A DNA stretch of 64,000 nucleotides, taken from positions 1-64,000 of the forward strand of contig DASRBI010000001.1 in NCBI GenBank assembly GCA_035685165.1, given 5' to 3'. Shown here in pieces: positions 44,637 to 55,244 of the stretch. How positions within the stretch are numbered: position 1 is the stretch's first letter; every line of letters begins with the position of its first letter. The stretch comes from DATFDN01 sp035685165 (lineage in GTDB: Bacteria; Pseudomonadota; Alphaproteobacteria; Acetobacterales; Acetobacteraceae). The position numbers and the translations under genes were made by a program. The notes beneath the pieces were generated by a model that saw only the letters and a program-made list of their open reading frames with translations, made no database searches and was not told the DNA's origin.

Positions 44637-44662
44637 GTGTATGGACTCGGCCTCATATACAC
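44637..44662. promoter_or_regulatory. Inverted repeat upstream of vapBC, likely autoregulatory operator
   Basis: GTGTAT (44637-44642) and ATACAC (44657-44662) are exact mirror arms around 14 bases, starting 13 bp upstream of the vapB ATG. Antitoxins of this class bind such dyads together with the toxin. The AT-rich TATAC part could also belong to the promoter. Binding is inferred. Confidence 0.6.
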
Positions 44663-44751
44663 CTCGCAAGCGTGGCTTCAACCGGCCTTGAAATCGGCGC
44701 CACTCTGCCCCCTAAAGTGCGGCAGCGAACGAAAACACGGAGGAGCCGCCC

Positions 44752-46011
44752 ATGCGCCGACGCCGCCTGCTTGCCGCCGCCGCCCTGCTGGCCGGCGGAA
44801 TTGCTTTCGCGCGGCCGGCCCCGGCGCAGGAGGCGAAACCGATCACGATCGGCTTTTCCATGTCGCTGACCGGCGGCCTGGCGCCGAACGGCAAGGCGGC
44901 GCTGCTGGCGATGCAGATCTGGCAGGACGACATCAATGCCAAGGGCGGGCTGCTCGGGCGGCCGGTGAAGCTCGTTTACTACGACGACCAGAGCAACCCG
45001 GCGCAGGTGCCGGGCATCTACACCAAGCTACTCGACGTCGATAAGGTCGATCTCGTCATCGGCGCCTACGCCACCAACATGGTCGCGCCCGCGATGCCGG
45101 TGGTGATGCAGCACAACAAGACCTTCCTCGGCCTCCTGGCGCTCGACGTCAACGAGAAGTTCCACTACCCGAAATATTTCTCGATCAGCCCCACGGGCGG
45201 CCCGCATCCGCGGCAGAGCTTCTCGCAGCCCTTCTTCACCGTCGCGGGCGCGATGCAGCCGAAGCCGGTGCGCCTCGCGCTGGTCGGGGCGGATGCCGAG
45301 TTCCCCAAGAACGCGCTGGACGGCGCACGCGAGCTGGCCAAGCAAGGCGGCTACACGATCGTCTATGACCGCTCCTATCCGCCCACCACCACCGACTACA
45401 GCCCGATCCTGCGGGCGATCCAGGCGAGCAACCCCGACCTCGTTTTCGTCGCCTCCTACCCGCCCGATACGGTCGGGATGCTGCGCGCGGCGCGCGAGGT
45501 GGGCCTCAAGACACGCCTGTTCGGCGGCGGCATGGTGGGGCTGCAATCGACCGCGATCAAGACGCAGTTGGGCGACGCGCTGAATGGCGTCGTGGATTAC
45601 GATTTCTGGCTCCCCGTCGGCCGCTTCGCCACGCCCGAGGCGCTGGCATTCCTCAAGCAGTATCAGGCAAAGGCCGGCCCGGCGGGGGTCGATGCGCTCG
45701 GCTATTACCTGCCGCCCTTCGCCTATGCCGACATGCAGGTGCTGGCGGATGCGATCAACGGCACCAAGAGCATCGACGACGACAAGCTGGCGGATTATCT
45801 ACGAACGCACAGTTTCCAGACCGTCGCCGGGCCGATCAAGTTCGGGCCGAATGGCGAATGGACCGAGGCGCGCGTGCTGGAAGTGCAGTTCCAAGGCGTG
45901 CAGGGCCATGACCTCGATCAATTCAAGACTCTCAAGGCCGAAGTGATCTTGGCGCCGCCCGAATACAAGTCGGGCGAGCTGCGCTCGCCCTACCAAGACG
46001 CGCAGCACTAG
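44752..46011 (+). CDS. ABC transporter substrate-binding protein (branched-chain amino acid type), copy 1
   Basis: Periplasmic binding protein of 419 residues with a signal peptide (MRRRRLLAAAALLAGGIAFA, cleavage probably after PAQ). The mature part has ITIGFSMSLTGGLAPNGKAA, INAKGGLLGRPVKLVYYDDQ and DYSPILRAIQASNPDLVFVA, typical of the LivJ/periplasmic-binding-protein 6 family, which also binds aromatic acids and amides. A close paralogue follows 18 bp downstream. No permease or ATPase genes for it are in the window. Confidence 0.93.
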   Translation: MRRRRLLAAAALLAGGIAFARPAPAQEAKPITIGFSMSLTGGLAPNGKAALLAMQIWQDDINAKGGLLGRPVKLVYYDDQSNPAQVPGIYTKLLDVDKVDLVIGAYATNMVAPAMPVVMQHNKTFLGLLALDVNEKFHYPKYFSISPTGGPHPRQSFSQPFFTVAGAMQPKPVRLALVGADAEFPKNALDGARELAKQGGYTIVYDRSYPPTTTDYSPILRAIQASNPDLVFVASYPPDTVGMLRAAREVGLKTRLFGGGMVGLQSTAIKTQLGDALNGVVDYDFWLPVGRFATPEALAFLKQYQAKAGPAGVDALGYYLPPFAYADMQVLADAINGTKSIDDDKLADYLRTHSFQTVAGPIKFGPNGEWTEARVLEVQFQGVQGHDLDQFKTLKAEVILAPPEYKSGELRSPYQDAQH

Positions 46012-46029
46012 GCGGCGGAGGAAACCGCC

Positions 46030-47280
46030 ATGCGCTTTCCGATCCGCGGCCTTGCCGCGGCTGCGTTCGCCGCCTTGCTCGCGATGCCCGCCGCGCGCGC
46101 CGCCGAGCCTTTCACCATCGGCTTCGACATGTCGCTGACCGGCGGGCTGGCGCCGAACGGCAAGGCGGCGCTGCTCGCCATGCAGATCTGGCAGGAGGAC
46201 ATCAACGCCAAGGGCGGCCTGCTGGGGCGGAAGGTGAAGCTCGTTTACTACGACGATCAAAGCAACCCGGCGCTGGTGCCACAGATCGTCACCAAGCTGC
46301 TCGACGTCGATAAGGTCGATCTGCTGATCGGCGGCAACGGCACCAACCTCGTCGCGCCCGCAATGCCGATCGCCATGCAGCGGCACCTGACACTGATCGG
46401 CCTGTTCGCGCTCGACGTGAACAGCAAGTTCCACTACGATCGTTATTTCGCGATGATCCCGGCGGGCGGCGCCAACCCCGCCGAAAGCTTCGGCGAAGGC
46501 TTCTTTGCCGTGGCCGCAGAGCAGAACCCGAAGCCGCAGACCGTGGCGCTGGTCGGCGCCGATGCTGAGTTCTCCAAGAACGCGCTGGAAGGCGCGCGGC
46601 AGGCGGCTAGGAAATACGGGTTCCGGGTCGTTTACGACCAAACCTATCCGCCGACGACAGCGGACTACACCCCGATCGTGCGCGCGATCGCCGCCGCTCA
46701 TCCCGATCTGGTGTTCGTCGGCTCCTATCCGCCCGATACGGTTGGCATGATCCGCGCCGCCCACGAGGTGGGACTGCCGGTTCGCATGTTCGGCGGCGGC
46801 ATGGTCGGCTTGCAGGCGACCGCGATCAAGACGCAGCTCGGGCCGCTGTTGAACGGGATCGTCGATTACGATTTCTGGCTGCCGATCGGCCCTCTGCGGA
46901 CGCCGGAGGCAATGGACTTTCTGGCGAAATACCAGGCCCGCGCCGCCGCCGCCGGGGTGGATGCGCTCGGCTATTATCTGCCCCCCTTCGCCTATGCCGA
47001 TCTGCAGGTAATCGCACAGGCGGTGGAGGCGGTGGGCGGCACCGATCAGGCGAAGCTCGCGAACGTCCTCCGCACCAACACGTTCCACACCATCGTGGGT
47101 GACATAAAATTCGGGCCGAACGGCGAATGGGCCGAGCCGCGCGTGCTGGAGGCGCAGTTCCAAGGCGTCGAGGGCAACGGTATCGACCAATTCCGCGACG
47201 CCAAGACCGAGATCGTGCTCTGGCCACCGGCCTTCAAGACCGGCACGATCCGCTCTCCCTATTCGGAGGGCGGGAAGTAG
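46030..47280 (+). CDS. ABC transporter substrate-binding protein (branched-chain amino acid type), copy 2
   Basis: Periplasmic binding protein of 416 residues with signal peptide MRFPIRGLAAAAFAALLAMP (cleavage probably after ARA). It is closely similar to copy 1 through the whole length: MSLTGGLAPNGKAALLAMQI is identical, as are KVDL and YLPPFAYAD. The signal peptides and the ligand-facing loops differ (IGAYATNMVAP against IGGNGTNLVAP), so the two may bind different ligands. The pair arose by tandem duplication. Confidence 0.93.
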   Translation: MRFPIRGLAAAAFAALLAMPAARAAEPFTIGFDMSLTGGLAPNGKAALLAMQIWQEDINAKGGLLGRKVKLVYYDDQSNPALVPQIVTKLLDVDKVDLLIGGNGTNLVAPAMPIAMQRHLTLIGLFALDVNSKFHYDRYFAMIPAGGANPAESFGEGFFAVAAEQNPKPQTVALVGADAEFSKNALEGARQAARKYGFRVVYDQTYPPTTADYTPIVRAIAAAHPDLVFVGSYPPDTVGMIRAAHEVGLPVRMFGGGMVGLQATAIKTQLGPLLNGIVDYDFWLPIGPLRTPEAMDFLAKYQARAAAAGVDALGYYLPPFAYADLQVIAQAVEAVGGTDQAKLANVLRTNTFHTIVGDIKFGPNGEWAEPRVLEAQFQGVEGNGIDQFRDAKTEIVLWPPAFKTGTIRSPYSEGGK

Positions 47281-47318
47281 CCGTCAGGACTAGGCCGCCC
47301 GGTACAGGCAAACACCGG

Positions 47319-48530
47319 TCAGATAACGCCGTCGGCGCGCAGGCGCGCGATCTCGGCGGGCGAGAGGCCGAGCCAGCCGTAAATCTCGTCGTTATGCGCG
47401 CCGATCGCCGGGCTCGGCGTGGCGGGCGCGACGTCGGTGCCGTGCAGGCGCAAGGGCGTGGTGGGCATGGTGCAGGCCCCGAAATCCGGGTGCGTCACCT
47501 GCTCCAGAAAGCCGCGCGAATGCATGTGCGGATCGGCCATCACCTCGGCCACGTCGCGCACGGGCGCGGACGGGATGCGCGCGCGCTTGCAGGCAGCCGC
47601 GACCGCGTGCTTGCTCATCGTGCGCGTCCAGGCGGAGACCAGCGCGTCCGTGGCTTCCAGATTGGCGATCCGCGCATCATGGGTGGCGAAACGCGGATCG
47701 TCCTTCAACTCCTCTCTTCCCATCGCGCCGAGCAGATTTTGGAAATGCTGCTCGGTGACAACATGGATCGCCACCCAGCCGTCCGTCGTCGGATAGGCAT
47801 TGTAGGGCGCGGTGGTCATCGCCGCCTGGCCGTTGCCGACGCGCGGCGGGATTTTGCCGGTGCGCGTGTAGTACTCCATCGGCGAGGCGAGCGAGCAGTA
47901 AACCGCCTCCTGCATCGCCACCTCGACCAGCCGCCCGCGCCCGCTCGCCATCCGCTCGTAGAGCGCGGTCATGATGCCCGCGTAGAGGTGGATGCCGCCC
48001 ATCATGTCGACGAGCGTGGGGCCGGCCTTGAGCGGAGGGCCGTCCTTCGGGCCGGTGACGCTCATGATCCCCGAGGCCGCCTGGATGGTGAAATCCATCG
48101 CCAGGTTGCCGCGGTCGGGACCGGTGATGCCGAAGCCGGAGCCGGTGGCGTAGATCAGGCGCGGATTGGCCGCCGACAGCACCTCCCAGCCGACGCCGAG
48201 CTCGTCCATCGTGCCGGGCGAGAAGTTCTCGAGCAGCACATCGGCGCGCTTCGCCATCTCGATGAGCAATTCCCGCCCGCGCGGCGATTTCAGGTTGAGC
48301 GTGATCGCCCGCTTGTTCGCGTTCAGCATGGCGAAGGAGAAGATCGCGGACTTGCCCGGCGCGGCGCGGGCGCGCAGCGGCTCGCCCCGCCCGGGTGGTT
48401 CCACCTTGATCACGTCCGCGCCGGCCTTCGCCATCAGCAGCGTGCAATAGGGGCCCTGGAAGATCTGGCCGAAGTCGATGACGGTGACGCCAGCGAGCGG
48501 CAGGCGCGGCGCTTGGTGCTGCTTTTCCAT
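47319..48530 (-). CDS. CaiB/BaiF family CoA-transferase
   Basis: Class III CoA-transferase of 403 residues that would move CoA between carboxylic acids. Typical parts: LPLAGVTVIDFGQIFQGPYC, LMAKAGADVIKVEPPGRGEP, FAMLNANKRAITLNLKSPRG, and the catalytic Asp region NLAMDFTIQAASGIMSVTG. The substrate pair is unknown. Convergent with the binding-protein pair; whether that pair supplies its substrate is speculation. Confidence 0.92.
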   Translation of the reverse strand: MEKQHQAPRLPLAGVTVIDFGQIFQGPYCTLLMAKAGADVIKVEPPGRGEPLRARAAPGKSAIFSFAMLNANKRAITLNLKSPRGRELLIEMAKRADVLLENFSPGTMDELGVGWEVLSAANPRLIYATGSGFGITGPDRGNLAMDFTIQAASGIMSVTGPKDGPPLKAGPTLVDMMGGIHLYAGIMTALYERMASGRGRLVEVAMQEAVYCSLASPMEYYTRTGKIPPRVGNGQAAMTTAPYNAYPTTDGWVAIHVVTEQHFQNLLGAMGREELKDDPRFATHDARIANLEATDALVSAWTRTMSKHAVAAACKRARIPSAPVRDVAEVMADPHMHSRGFLEQVTHPDFGACTMPTTPLRLHGTDVAPATPSPAIGAHNDEIYGWLGLSPAEIARLRADGVI

Positions 48531-48595
48531 CGCCTCCTCGATGTTCGTGATGACGGCGGAGTGTCGGCCGCGCGCGCCGGCGCGGCAATAGAAGC

Positions 48596-49522
48596 TCAGG
48601 CGGGCGCGGGCGCGGTCCTTGGGTGAGCGCCGCCCATGAACAGAAGGGCGAAGCGCACAAGGCGCGGCACGGTGGTGGGCCGTTTCAGGCGCGGGTCGTA
48701 GCCCGCCATGCGCCGTTCGTTCTCAGCGAGGCAGATCCGCATCAGCTCGGCGACGCCCACATCTGCACCGACCGCCCCTGCCCCCTGCACGGTGAAATTC
48801 GCGTCCTCCTTTTCTCCCGCGCTCACGTCCTTGGCGAGCCCGATGCGTTCACGCAGCAGGTAGAGCCAGATCGAGAGGGTCTTCAGGTAGAACCAGGGCC
48901 GCCGCCAGAGCGGCATGTTGCGCCGGTACCAGGCGATCCAGTTGACGAAGAACAGGATGTGCCGCCCTTCCTCCTGGATCACCGGCTCGAACGTCTCGAC
49001 CAGCTCCGGCGGAAAGAAGCCCGAGCGGCGGGCGAGTTCGAACAGGCCGAAAGCGAAGAAGCTGTCGATACATTCGGAGTAGCCGGTGACCATGAAGCCC
49101 CATTCGGGGTCGCGCGGTTCGACATAGTCGGGCTCGGGGTCGAGCTCGATCCCATAGGCGCGGACGAGGTGGGACAGAACCTCCTTGTGCCGCCCCTCCT
49201 CGAAGGCCATCAGGTCGAAGGCCCGGCGCAGGGTCGGCTCGGTGACGCGACGCGCGAACGAGAGTATTCTGAGGCGCGCCCGGCCCTCGGTCTGGACCGC
49301 GATGTCCCATATCGGCAACGAGATGAGCCGCTGGCGGGCCTCGGCGTCCAGCACCGGCCAGTCGATCACGGCGGGTTTGTAGGGGTTGAACGTGTCGAGC
49401 AGCATGCGGCTGAACATTTCACAGTGCGCCGCGCTGCCGGGCGGAATGACGCTGTCCGCCGCGCCGAAGCGCCAGTGTCGCGCCGCATGATCCGCCGCCG
49501 CTACCGCCGTGCTGTCCGCCAT
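48596..49522 (-). CDS. Ferritin-like diiron domain protein
   Basis: A 308-residue helical protein with two ExxRH-type metal motifs (LMAFEEGRHKEVLSHLV and FEPVIQEEGRHILFFVNWIA), spaced as in diiron ferritin-like and monooxygenase proteins. WFYLKTLSIWLYLLRER may contact membrane. No named function. Its start follows a GGAGGAAGGAGG ribosome site. It ends 65 bp before the CoA-transferase start, on the same strand. Confidence 0.8.
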   Translation of the reverse strand: MADSTAVAAADHAARHWRFGAADSVIPPGSAAHCEMFSRMLLDTFNPYKPAVIDWPVLDAEARQRLISLPIWDIAVQTEGRARLRILSFARRVTEPTLRRAFDLMAFEEGRHKEVLSHLVRAYGIELDPEPDYVEPRDPEWGFMVTGYSECIDSFFAFGLFELARRSGFFPPELVETFEPVIQEEGRHILFFVNWIAWYRRNMPLWRRPWFYLKTLSIWLYLLRERIGLAKDVSAGEKEDANFTVQGAGAVGADVGVAELMRICLAENERRMAGYDPRLKRPTTVPRLVRFALLFMGGAHPRTAPAPA

Positions 49523-49651
49523 CGCTCGCCGACCTCCTTCCTCCGGTCGGATTTAGCCCGATTGCTGCGGCGCGCAACCGCGAGGCCTGCGTCCGGACGG
49601 GCGTTTCGCCGTCGGGCCGCCTGAACTCTCTCGCCAACAGCGCGCCAGCTT

Positions 49652-49909
49652 GTGATAAGGCTCGGGGCGAAACGGGCTGCGGCTGGGGGACTGGGCTTGG
49701 AAACGCTGCTTCTGATGTTCGACCTGATCGGCCTTTGGCTGCTCATGATCTGGGTCGCCCAGCATGACCGTCGGAGCGATCCGGGCCGCACCGGCCTGTT
49801 CCGCTATATCGTGAAGGACCCGCTGCCCCCCAGCGCACAGCCGCAGGGGCGGCCCCGCTTCGCCCGAATCGACCCGCGCCAGACCGGCGGGTGGCGCCGC
49901 GATGCGTAA
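49652..49909 (+). CDS. Small membrane protein upstream of O-antigen-ligase-like gene
   Basis: An 85-residue frame with one hydrophobic helix (LLLMFDLIGLWLLMIWVA) followed by a basic, Pro/Arg-rich tail. The start could be GTG 49652 or the later TTG (LETLLLMF), which is preceded by GGGGGACTGGGC. Its end overlaps the next gene by eight bases, supporting that it is real and co-translated. No family recognised. Confidence 0.6.
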   Translation: MIRLGAKRAAAGGLGLETLLLMFDLIGLWLLMIWVAQHDRRSDPGRTGLFRYIVKDPLPPSAQPQGRPRFARIDPRQTGGWRRDA

Positions 49910-51320
49910 CATAGGTTTCTTATTGGCGATGGTAGGCATCCTACCGCTCGCCTTCGCCACCCCGGCCAACGCCATCATTCTGTGGGCCTGGTCAGCCATG
50001 CTCAGCCCGAGCGAGACCTTGTACGACCCGCTCAAGGGCTTTCCGCTCCAGAAGATTTTCGCACTGATCGGCATCGGCGCGTTTCTGCTGATTCCTCAGA
50101 AGCGACGCGTCCGCTTCGATGCCTCGCTGATCCTGATGATCGCCCTGTTGATCGACGGCACGATCTCGGAGGCGGTCAGCCCATGGTCATGGGATCATGG
50201 CTGGTTCATCCAGGACGGGCTGATGAAGGTGGTCGTGCTCGCCTGCCTGGTTTCCTGGGTGATGACCGACCGGCTTCGCATCCATTCGCTCGTATTCGCG
50301 ATGTGCATCGGCATGGCGTTCTCCGGGGTGTGGGACGGTACGCTGTTCTTCCTCAGCGGGGGCACGCATCAGGTGCGCCCGATCGCCGGCCACGGCGACA
50401 ACAACGAGTTCGCGCTGCTGATCGACATGACGATCCCGCTCGTCTTCTATCTGTGGCGGCAGAGCGAGGAGAAGCTGGTCCGCATCGCCTGTCTTGTCGT
50501 CGTGTTCTTGTTCGTCGGCGCCGTCATGGCGACCCGCTCGCGCGGCGGATTCGCCGGCATGGCGCTGATGGGAATTCTTGTCGCCTTCTTCAGCCGCCGC
50601 CGGATCCTCGCGTTGATCATGGTCGGCGTGCTCGGCGCCGGGATCATCGCCTTCTCCCCGTCCAAGGTCACCGAGCGGCTGCAAACGATCGAGACGGCGG
50701 ACCAGGACAGTTCGTTCATGGGCCGGGTGATCGCCTGGAAGATCAGCACCTTGATCGCGCTCGACCGGCCTTTGATCGGCGGCGGCTTTTACGCGGTGCA
50801 GAACTGGGACGTCTGGGTGCATTTCTGGCCGGAGTTCGACCGGCTAAGCTTCATCCCGACCGCCCAGCCCGACACCACGAAGGCACATGCTGCGCACAGC
50901 GTATATTTCGAAGTGCTGGGCGATCTCGGTTTCCCCGGGCTCGCGATCTTCCTCGGGATGGTCGGCTCGGGATTTCTTCATACGCGTAGGATCCGCAAAC
51001 TCTCGCGCGGCAAGCCGGAGCTGAAATGGGCCTACGACCTTGCCCGCGCGACCGAGCTCAGCCTGATTCTGCTGCTGACCTCGGGAGGCCTGCTCAGCAC
51101 CGCTTATTACGAGATCAACTACCTAATCCTCGGGCTGATCTCGGCGACAAGGCGGCACGTAATGGAGACCGTGGCGCAGCAGGGCGTGCCGGCGCCGGCC
51201 CGCCCGTCCCGCATCCGGTTCGGCGGCGGCGCAGTGGGGGCGCCGGCGGCTGCCGGGGTTGCCGCGGGCATGAACCCGCAGCGGCCGTGGATGCGCTACC
51301 GCACCGACCGCCCGCTCTGA
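49902..51320 (+). CDS. O-antigen ligase/polymerase-like (Wzy_C) membrane protein
   Basis: A 472-residue protein with 10 or so hydrophobic helices, starting MRNIGFLLAMVGILPLAFAT. The best match is to the O-glycosylation ligase/O-antigen polymerase group associated with polysaccharide systems. Supporting parts are AGHGDNNEFALLIDMTIPLV, ATRSRGGFAGMALMGILVAF and the periplasmic loop with HAAHSVYFEVLGDLGFPGLA (the His-containing loop of Wzy_C ligases). The C-terminal 60 residues are Ala/Gly/Pro rich. Likely role in surface polysaccharide. Confidence 0.85.
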   Translation: MRNIGFLLAMVGILPLAFATPANAIILWAWSAMLSPSETLYDPLKGFPLQKIFALIGIGAFLLIPQKRRVRFDASLILMIALLIDGTISEAVSPWSWDHGWFIQDGLMKVVVLACLVSWVMTDRLRIHSLVFAMCIGMAFSGVWDGTLFFLSGGTHQVRPIAGHGDNNEFALLIDMTIPLVFYLWRQSEEKLVRIACLVVVFLFVGAVMATRSRGGFAGMALMGILVAFFSRRRILALIMVGVLGAGIIAFSPSKVTERLQTIETADQDSSFMGRVIAWKISTLIALDRPLIGGGFYAVQNWDVWVHFWPEFDRLSFIPTAQPDTTKAHAAHSVYFEVLGDLGFPGLAIFLGMVGSGFLHTRRIRKLSRGKPELKWAYDLARATELSLILLLTSGGLLSTAYYEINYLILGLISATRRHVMETVAQQGVPAPARPSRIRFGGGAVGAPAAAGVAAGMNPQRPWMRYRTDRPL

Positions 51321-51348
51321 GCACCGAAGCCAAACGCGGCTGATCCGC

Positions 51349-52308
51349 TCAGGCGAGCCGCAGCCCCGCCCCGGCGCCTGTATTGGAGTGGCCTTCGGAT
51401 GGCTTGCCGCCCGCCGGCTTGGCGGGGGATGCGGCGGCGCCGAGCAGGGCCGACAGCTTGGCCGCGGTCTCTAGCACCTGCGGCAGCAGCGAGCGCGGGC
51501 GCGGTGGGCGCATCCGCATCGACGGCGCGACGACACAGAGCGCCGCCACCACCGCGCCGTTGGCGTCGCGCACCGGAGCCGAAACGGAGACCGCGCCCGG
51601 ATGCACCTCGTCGGCCGTGATCAGATAGCCGCGCGTGCGGATGCGCGGCAAATCGGCGGCGATCCAGGCGGCATCGGTGCGGGTGGCCGGCGTGAAGCGC
51701 GGCAGTTTCTGCGCCAGCAGCTGCGTCTGCACCGGCTCGGGCGCGTAGGCCAGCAAAAGCCGCCCCGCCCCCGCATGGAGGAGGCGCCGCTCGCCCACCG
51801 CCGCATAGACCCGGAGGGCAGGATCGGCCTGGAACACCGCCACCGTTTCGGACTGCAGGTTGTGGCGAACCATCAGATAGACATTCTCGCCCACCGCCTG
51901 GCCGAGCTCGGCCATGAGCGGCTGCGCCGTGGCCGGCAATGCCCCCTGGTCGCGCGCCGCCCGGCCGAGCGCCGTCCAGCGGACCCCGAGCCGCCACAGG
52001 CCGCGCGCCTCGTCCTGGAGCGCGAAGCCTCGCGCCTGCATGGTGCGGAGCAGGCGGAACGTCGCCGTGCGAGAGCATTTCGCGGCGTCGGCGATGTCGA
52101 CGAGCGTGGCCGGACCGATCCGGCCGAGCGCGTCCAAAAGGTCGAGCGCGCGGTTCACTGCCGCGATGCTGTAATCGGGTGCCTCCTCCGCCGGCTTGCG
52201 GGCCGGCGGGGGCGCGGCCTTCTTCTTCGCCGGCTTCACCGGCGCAGCGGCGCGGCGCGGCGGCGCGCGGCGGCCTTTCCCTGGCGGCTTCCTAGCCGAG
52301 GCCGACAT
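51349..52308 (-). CDS. IclR-family transcriptional regulator
   Basis: A 319-residue regulator. An unusual 45-residue Lys/Pro/Ala-rich leader (RKPPGKGRRAPPRRAAAPVK) precedes the winged helix (about 48-105: YSIAAVNRALDLLDALGRIG, DIADAAKCSRTATFRLLRTM) and the IclR effector domain (from about 125; MVRHNLQSETVAVFQADPAL). The leader may bind DNA non-specifically or be a late start artefact. No target gene is obvious; the 175 bp upstream (52309-52483) are relatively AT-rich and should hold its promoter. Confidence 0.9.
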   Translation of the reverse strand: MSASARKPPGKGRRAPPRRAAAPVKPAKKKAAPPPARKPAEEAPDYSIAAVNRALDLLDALGRIGPATLVDIADAAKCSRTATFRLLRTMQARGFALQDEARGLWRLGVRWTALGRAARDQGALPATAQPLMAELGQAVGENVYLMVRHNLQSETVAVFQADPALRVYAAVGERRLLHAGAGRLLLAYAPEPVQTQLLAQKLPRFTPATRTDAAWIAADLPRIRTRGYLITADEVHPGAVSVSAPVRDANGAVVAALCVVAPSMRMRPPRPRSLLPQVLETAAKLSALLGAAASPAKPAGGKPSEGHSNTGAGAGLRLA

Positions 52309-52483
52309 GGAACCCGAACCCCAACGATCCGCTCCAGGTACACCGCAAAATCAAAATTACCTTTTTCGATCTGGACTCGTTGCCGTCCGGAATAGATGGC
52401 ACCCCCTTGATACTCGGTCAAACGCAGATTGCGCCGCAGCGTGCCGTGACATGCTTAAAAATCAGGGAGGTTGGGGCGCGCGA

Positions 52484-53446
52484 TCAGTCGCCGTCCGATG
52501 CGGCTTGCGGTTGCGGCCTCCGCAGCTCCAGCGCCGCCGCGATCACCACGCCCGGGAGGAGCGCCGCCAGCGGGGCCTGACGGAGGATCACCACGCGCGG
52601 CCCGCGCGGGGCACAGAGCGCGGGGTCCGACTCGCCCGAGAACAGAACAAGCGAGGGGCAGCCGGCGGCCGCGATCAGGTGCATCGGGCCGGTGTCGTTC
52701 CCGACGGCGAGCGCGGCGCCCCGAGCCAGGCTCGCAAGATCGCCGAGGCTCGTTTGCCCGGTCAGGTCGGTCACGGGAGCGGCGCGGGCGATTGTCTCGG
52801 CGATGCGTCGCTCCGCCGCTCCGCCGATGACGACCTGCCGCAGCCCTTCGTCCGCCAGCGCCGCGGCAAGCGCGGCGTAGCCCGCCGCCGGCCAACGCTT
52901 GCCGGGGCGGTGGGGAGAGCTTCCCGGCACGAGCAGCGCATAGGGCGAGCGCAACCGGAACCGGGTGGCATCGCCGCCGGTCCAGCTCAGGTCGGGCGGC
53001 GGCACCTCGGCGATCCCGGCGGCCCGCAACTGCCCGGCCTGCCGGTCCAGGTCGTGCAGCCGGTCGCGCCCCCGATCGGCATCGGGATGCGAACAGCCGC
53101 GTGCGATGCCGGACCATTCCGGCCGCGCGTGCCGGGGAAAAAGACGGAAATACCGGCTGCTGCGGGCCGATGTTTGCAAATCGTAAACGCGCTCGAAACA
53201 CCCGGCGCGGAGGCGGGCGCGCAGGCGGAGCAGGCCGGGAAGGTCCCACCAGTCCGGGCGTTCGTCGGTCCAGACCGCGTCGAAGTAGGGCGAGCCGGCG
53301 AGCCAGGAAGCGAACGGTGCGGTCGTGAGGAGGGTGATGTGGGCGCGCGGATGGTGGCGGCGGATCGCGGCGAAGGCGCCGAGCGACTGCACGACATTGC
53401 CGAGCGCGCTCAGCCGGATCACCAGGATGCGGGCGGGCGCGGACAT
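52484..53446 (-). CDS. Glycosyltransferase family 9 (heptosyltransferase-like)
   Basis: A 320-residue GT-B enzyme, probably adding a heptose-like sugar to lipopolysaccharide core. It starts MSAPARILVIRLSALGNVVQ, the ADP-heptose transferase N-terminus, and has YALLVPGSSPHRPGKRWPAA, VTDLTGQTSLGDLASLARGA and AVGNDTGPMHLIAAAGCPSL. Start ATG 53446; an open frame further upstream is a shadow of pckA. Fits with the O-antigen-ligase-like gene nearby. Downstream neighbour of pckA on the same strand. Confidence 0.92.
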   Translation of the reverse strand: MSAPARILVIRLSALGNVVQSLGAFAAIRRHHPRAHITLLTTAPFASWLAGSPYFDAVWTDERPDWWDLPGLLRLRARLRAGCFERVYDLQTSARSSRYFRLFPRHARPEWSGIARGCSHPDADRGRDRLHDLDRQAGQLRAAGIAEVPPPDLSWTGGDATRFRLRSPYALLVPGSSPHRPGKRWPAAGYAALAAALADEGLRQVVIGGAAERRIAETIARAAPVTDLTGQTSLGDLASLARGAALAVGNDTGPMHLIAAAGCPSLVLFSGESDPALCAPRGPRVVILRQAPLAALLPGVVIAAALELRRPQPQAASDGD

Positions 53447-53496
53447 CGGCGGGGCGGGATAGCAGCCGCCCCGGGCGGCAACAACGCCCGGCTCGC

Positions 53497-55086
<1,590 letters not shown>

Positions 55087-55244
55087 ATTCGGCTCTCCTG
55101 GACGGGTTTGCCAAATCGTATCGGGCACACCGGGTGCCATATCAAGGCCGATCCGCGCCGGCCACGCCGCCGTGACGGCCCGGCCGCTCGCGTGACCTGG
55201 CGCGGCGGCTGCGCTAGACGCTTGAGCGACAGGAGAAAGAGCGA

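Noticed and set aside
49652..51320. An exosortase/capsule locus
   Set aside because: Only the ligase-like protein and one nearby glycosyltransferase are present; no exosortase, export or chain-length genes were seen.
55087..55244. A trp attenuator or leader peptide before trpB
   Set aside because: No short Trp-rich frame and no alternative hairpins with a T-run were seen; the gap contains only a ribosome site near the start.
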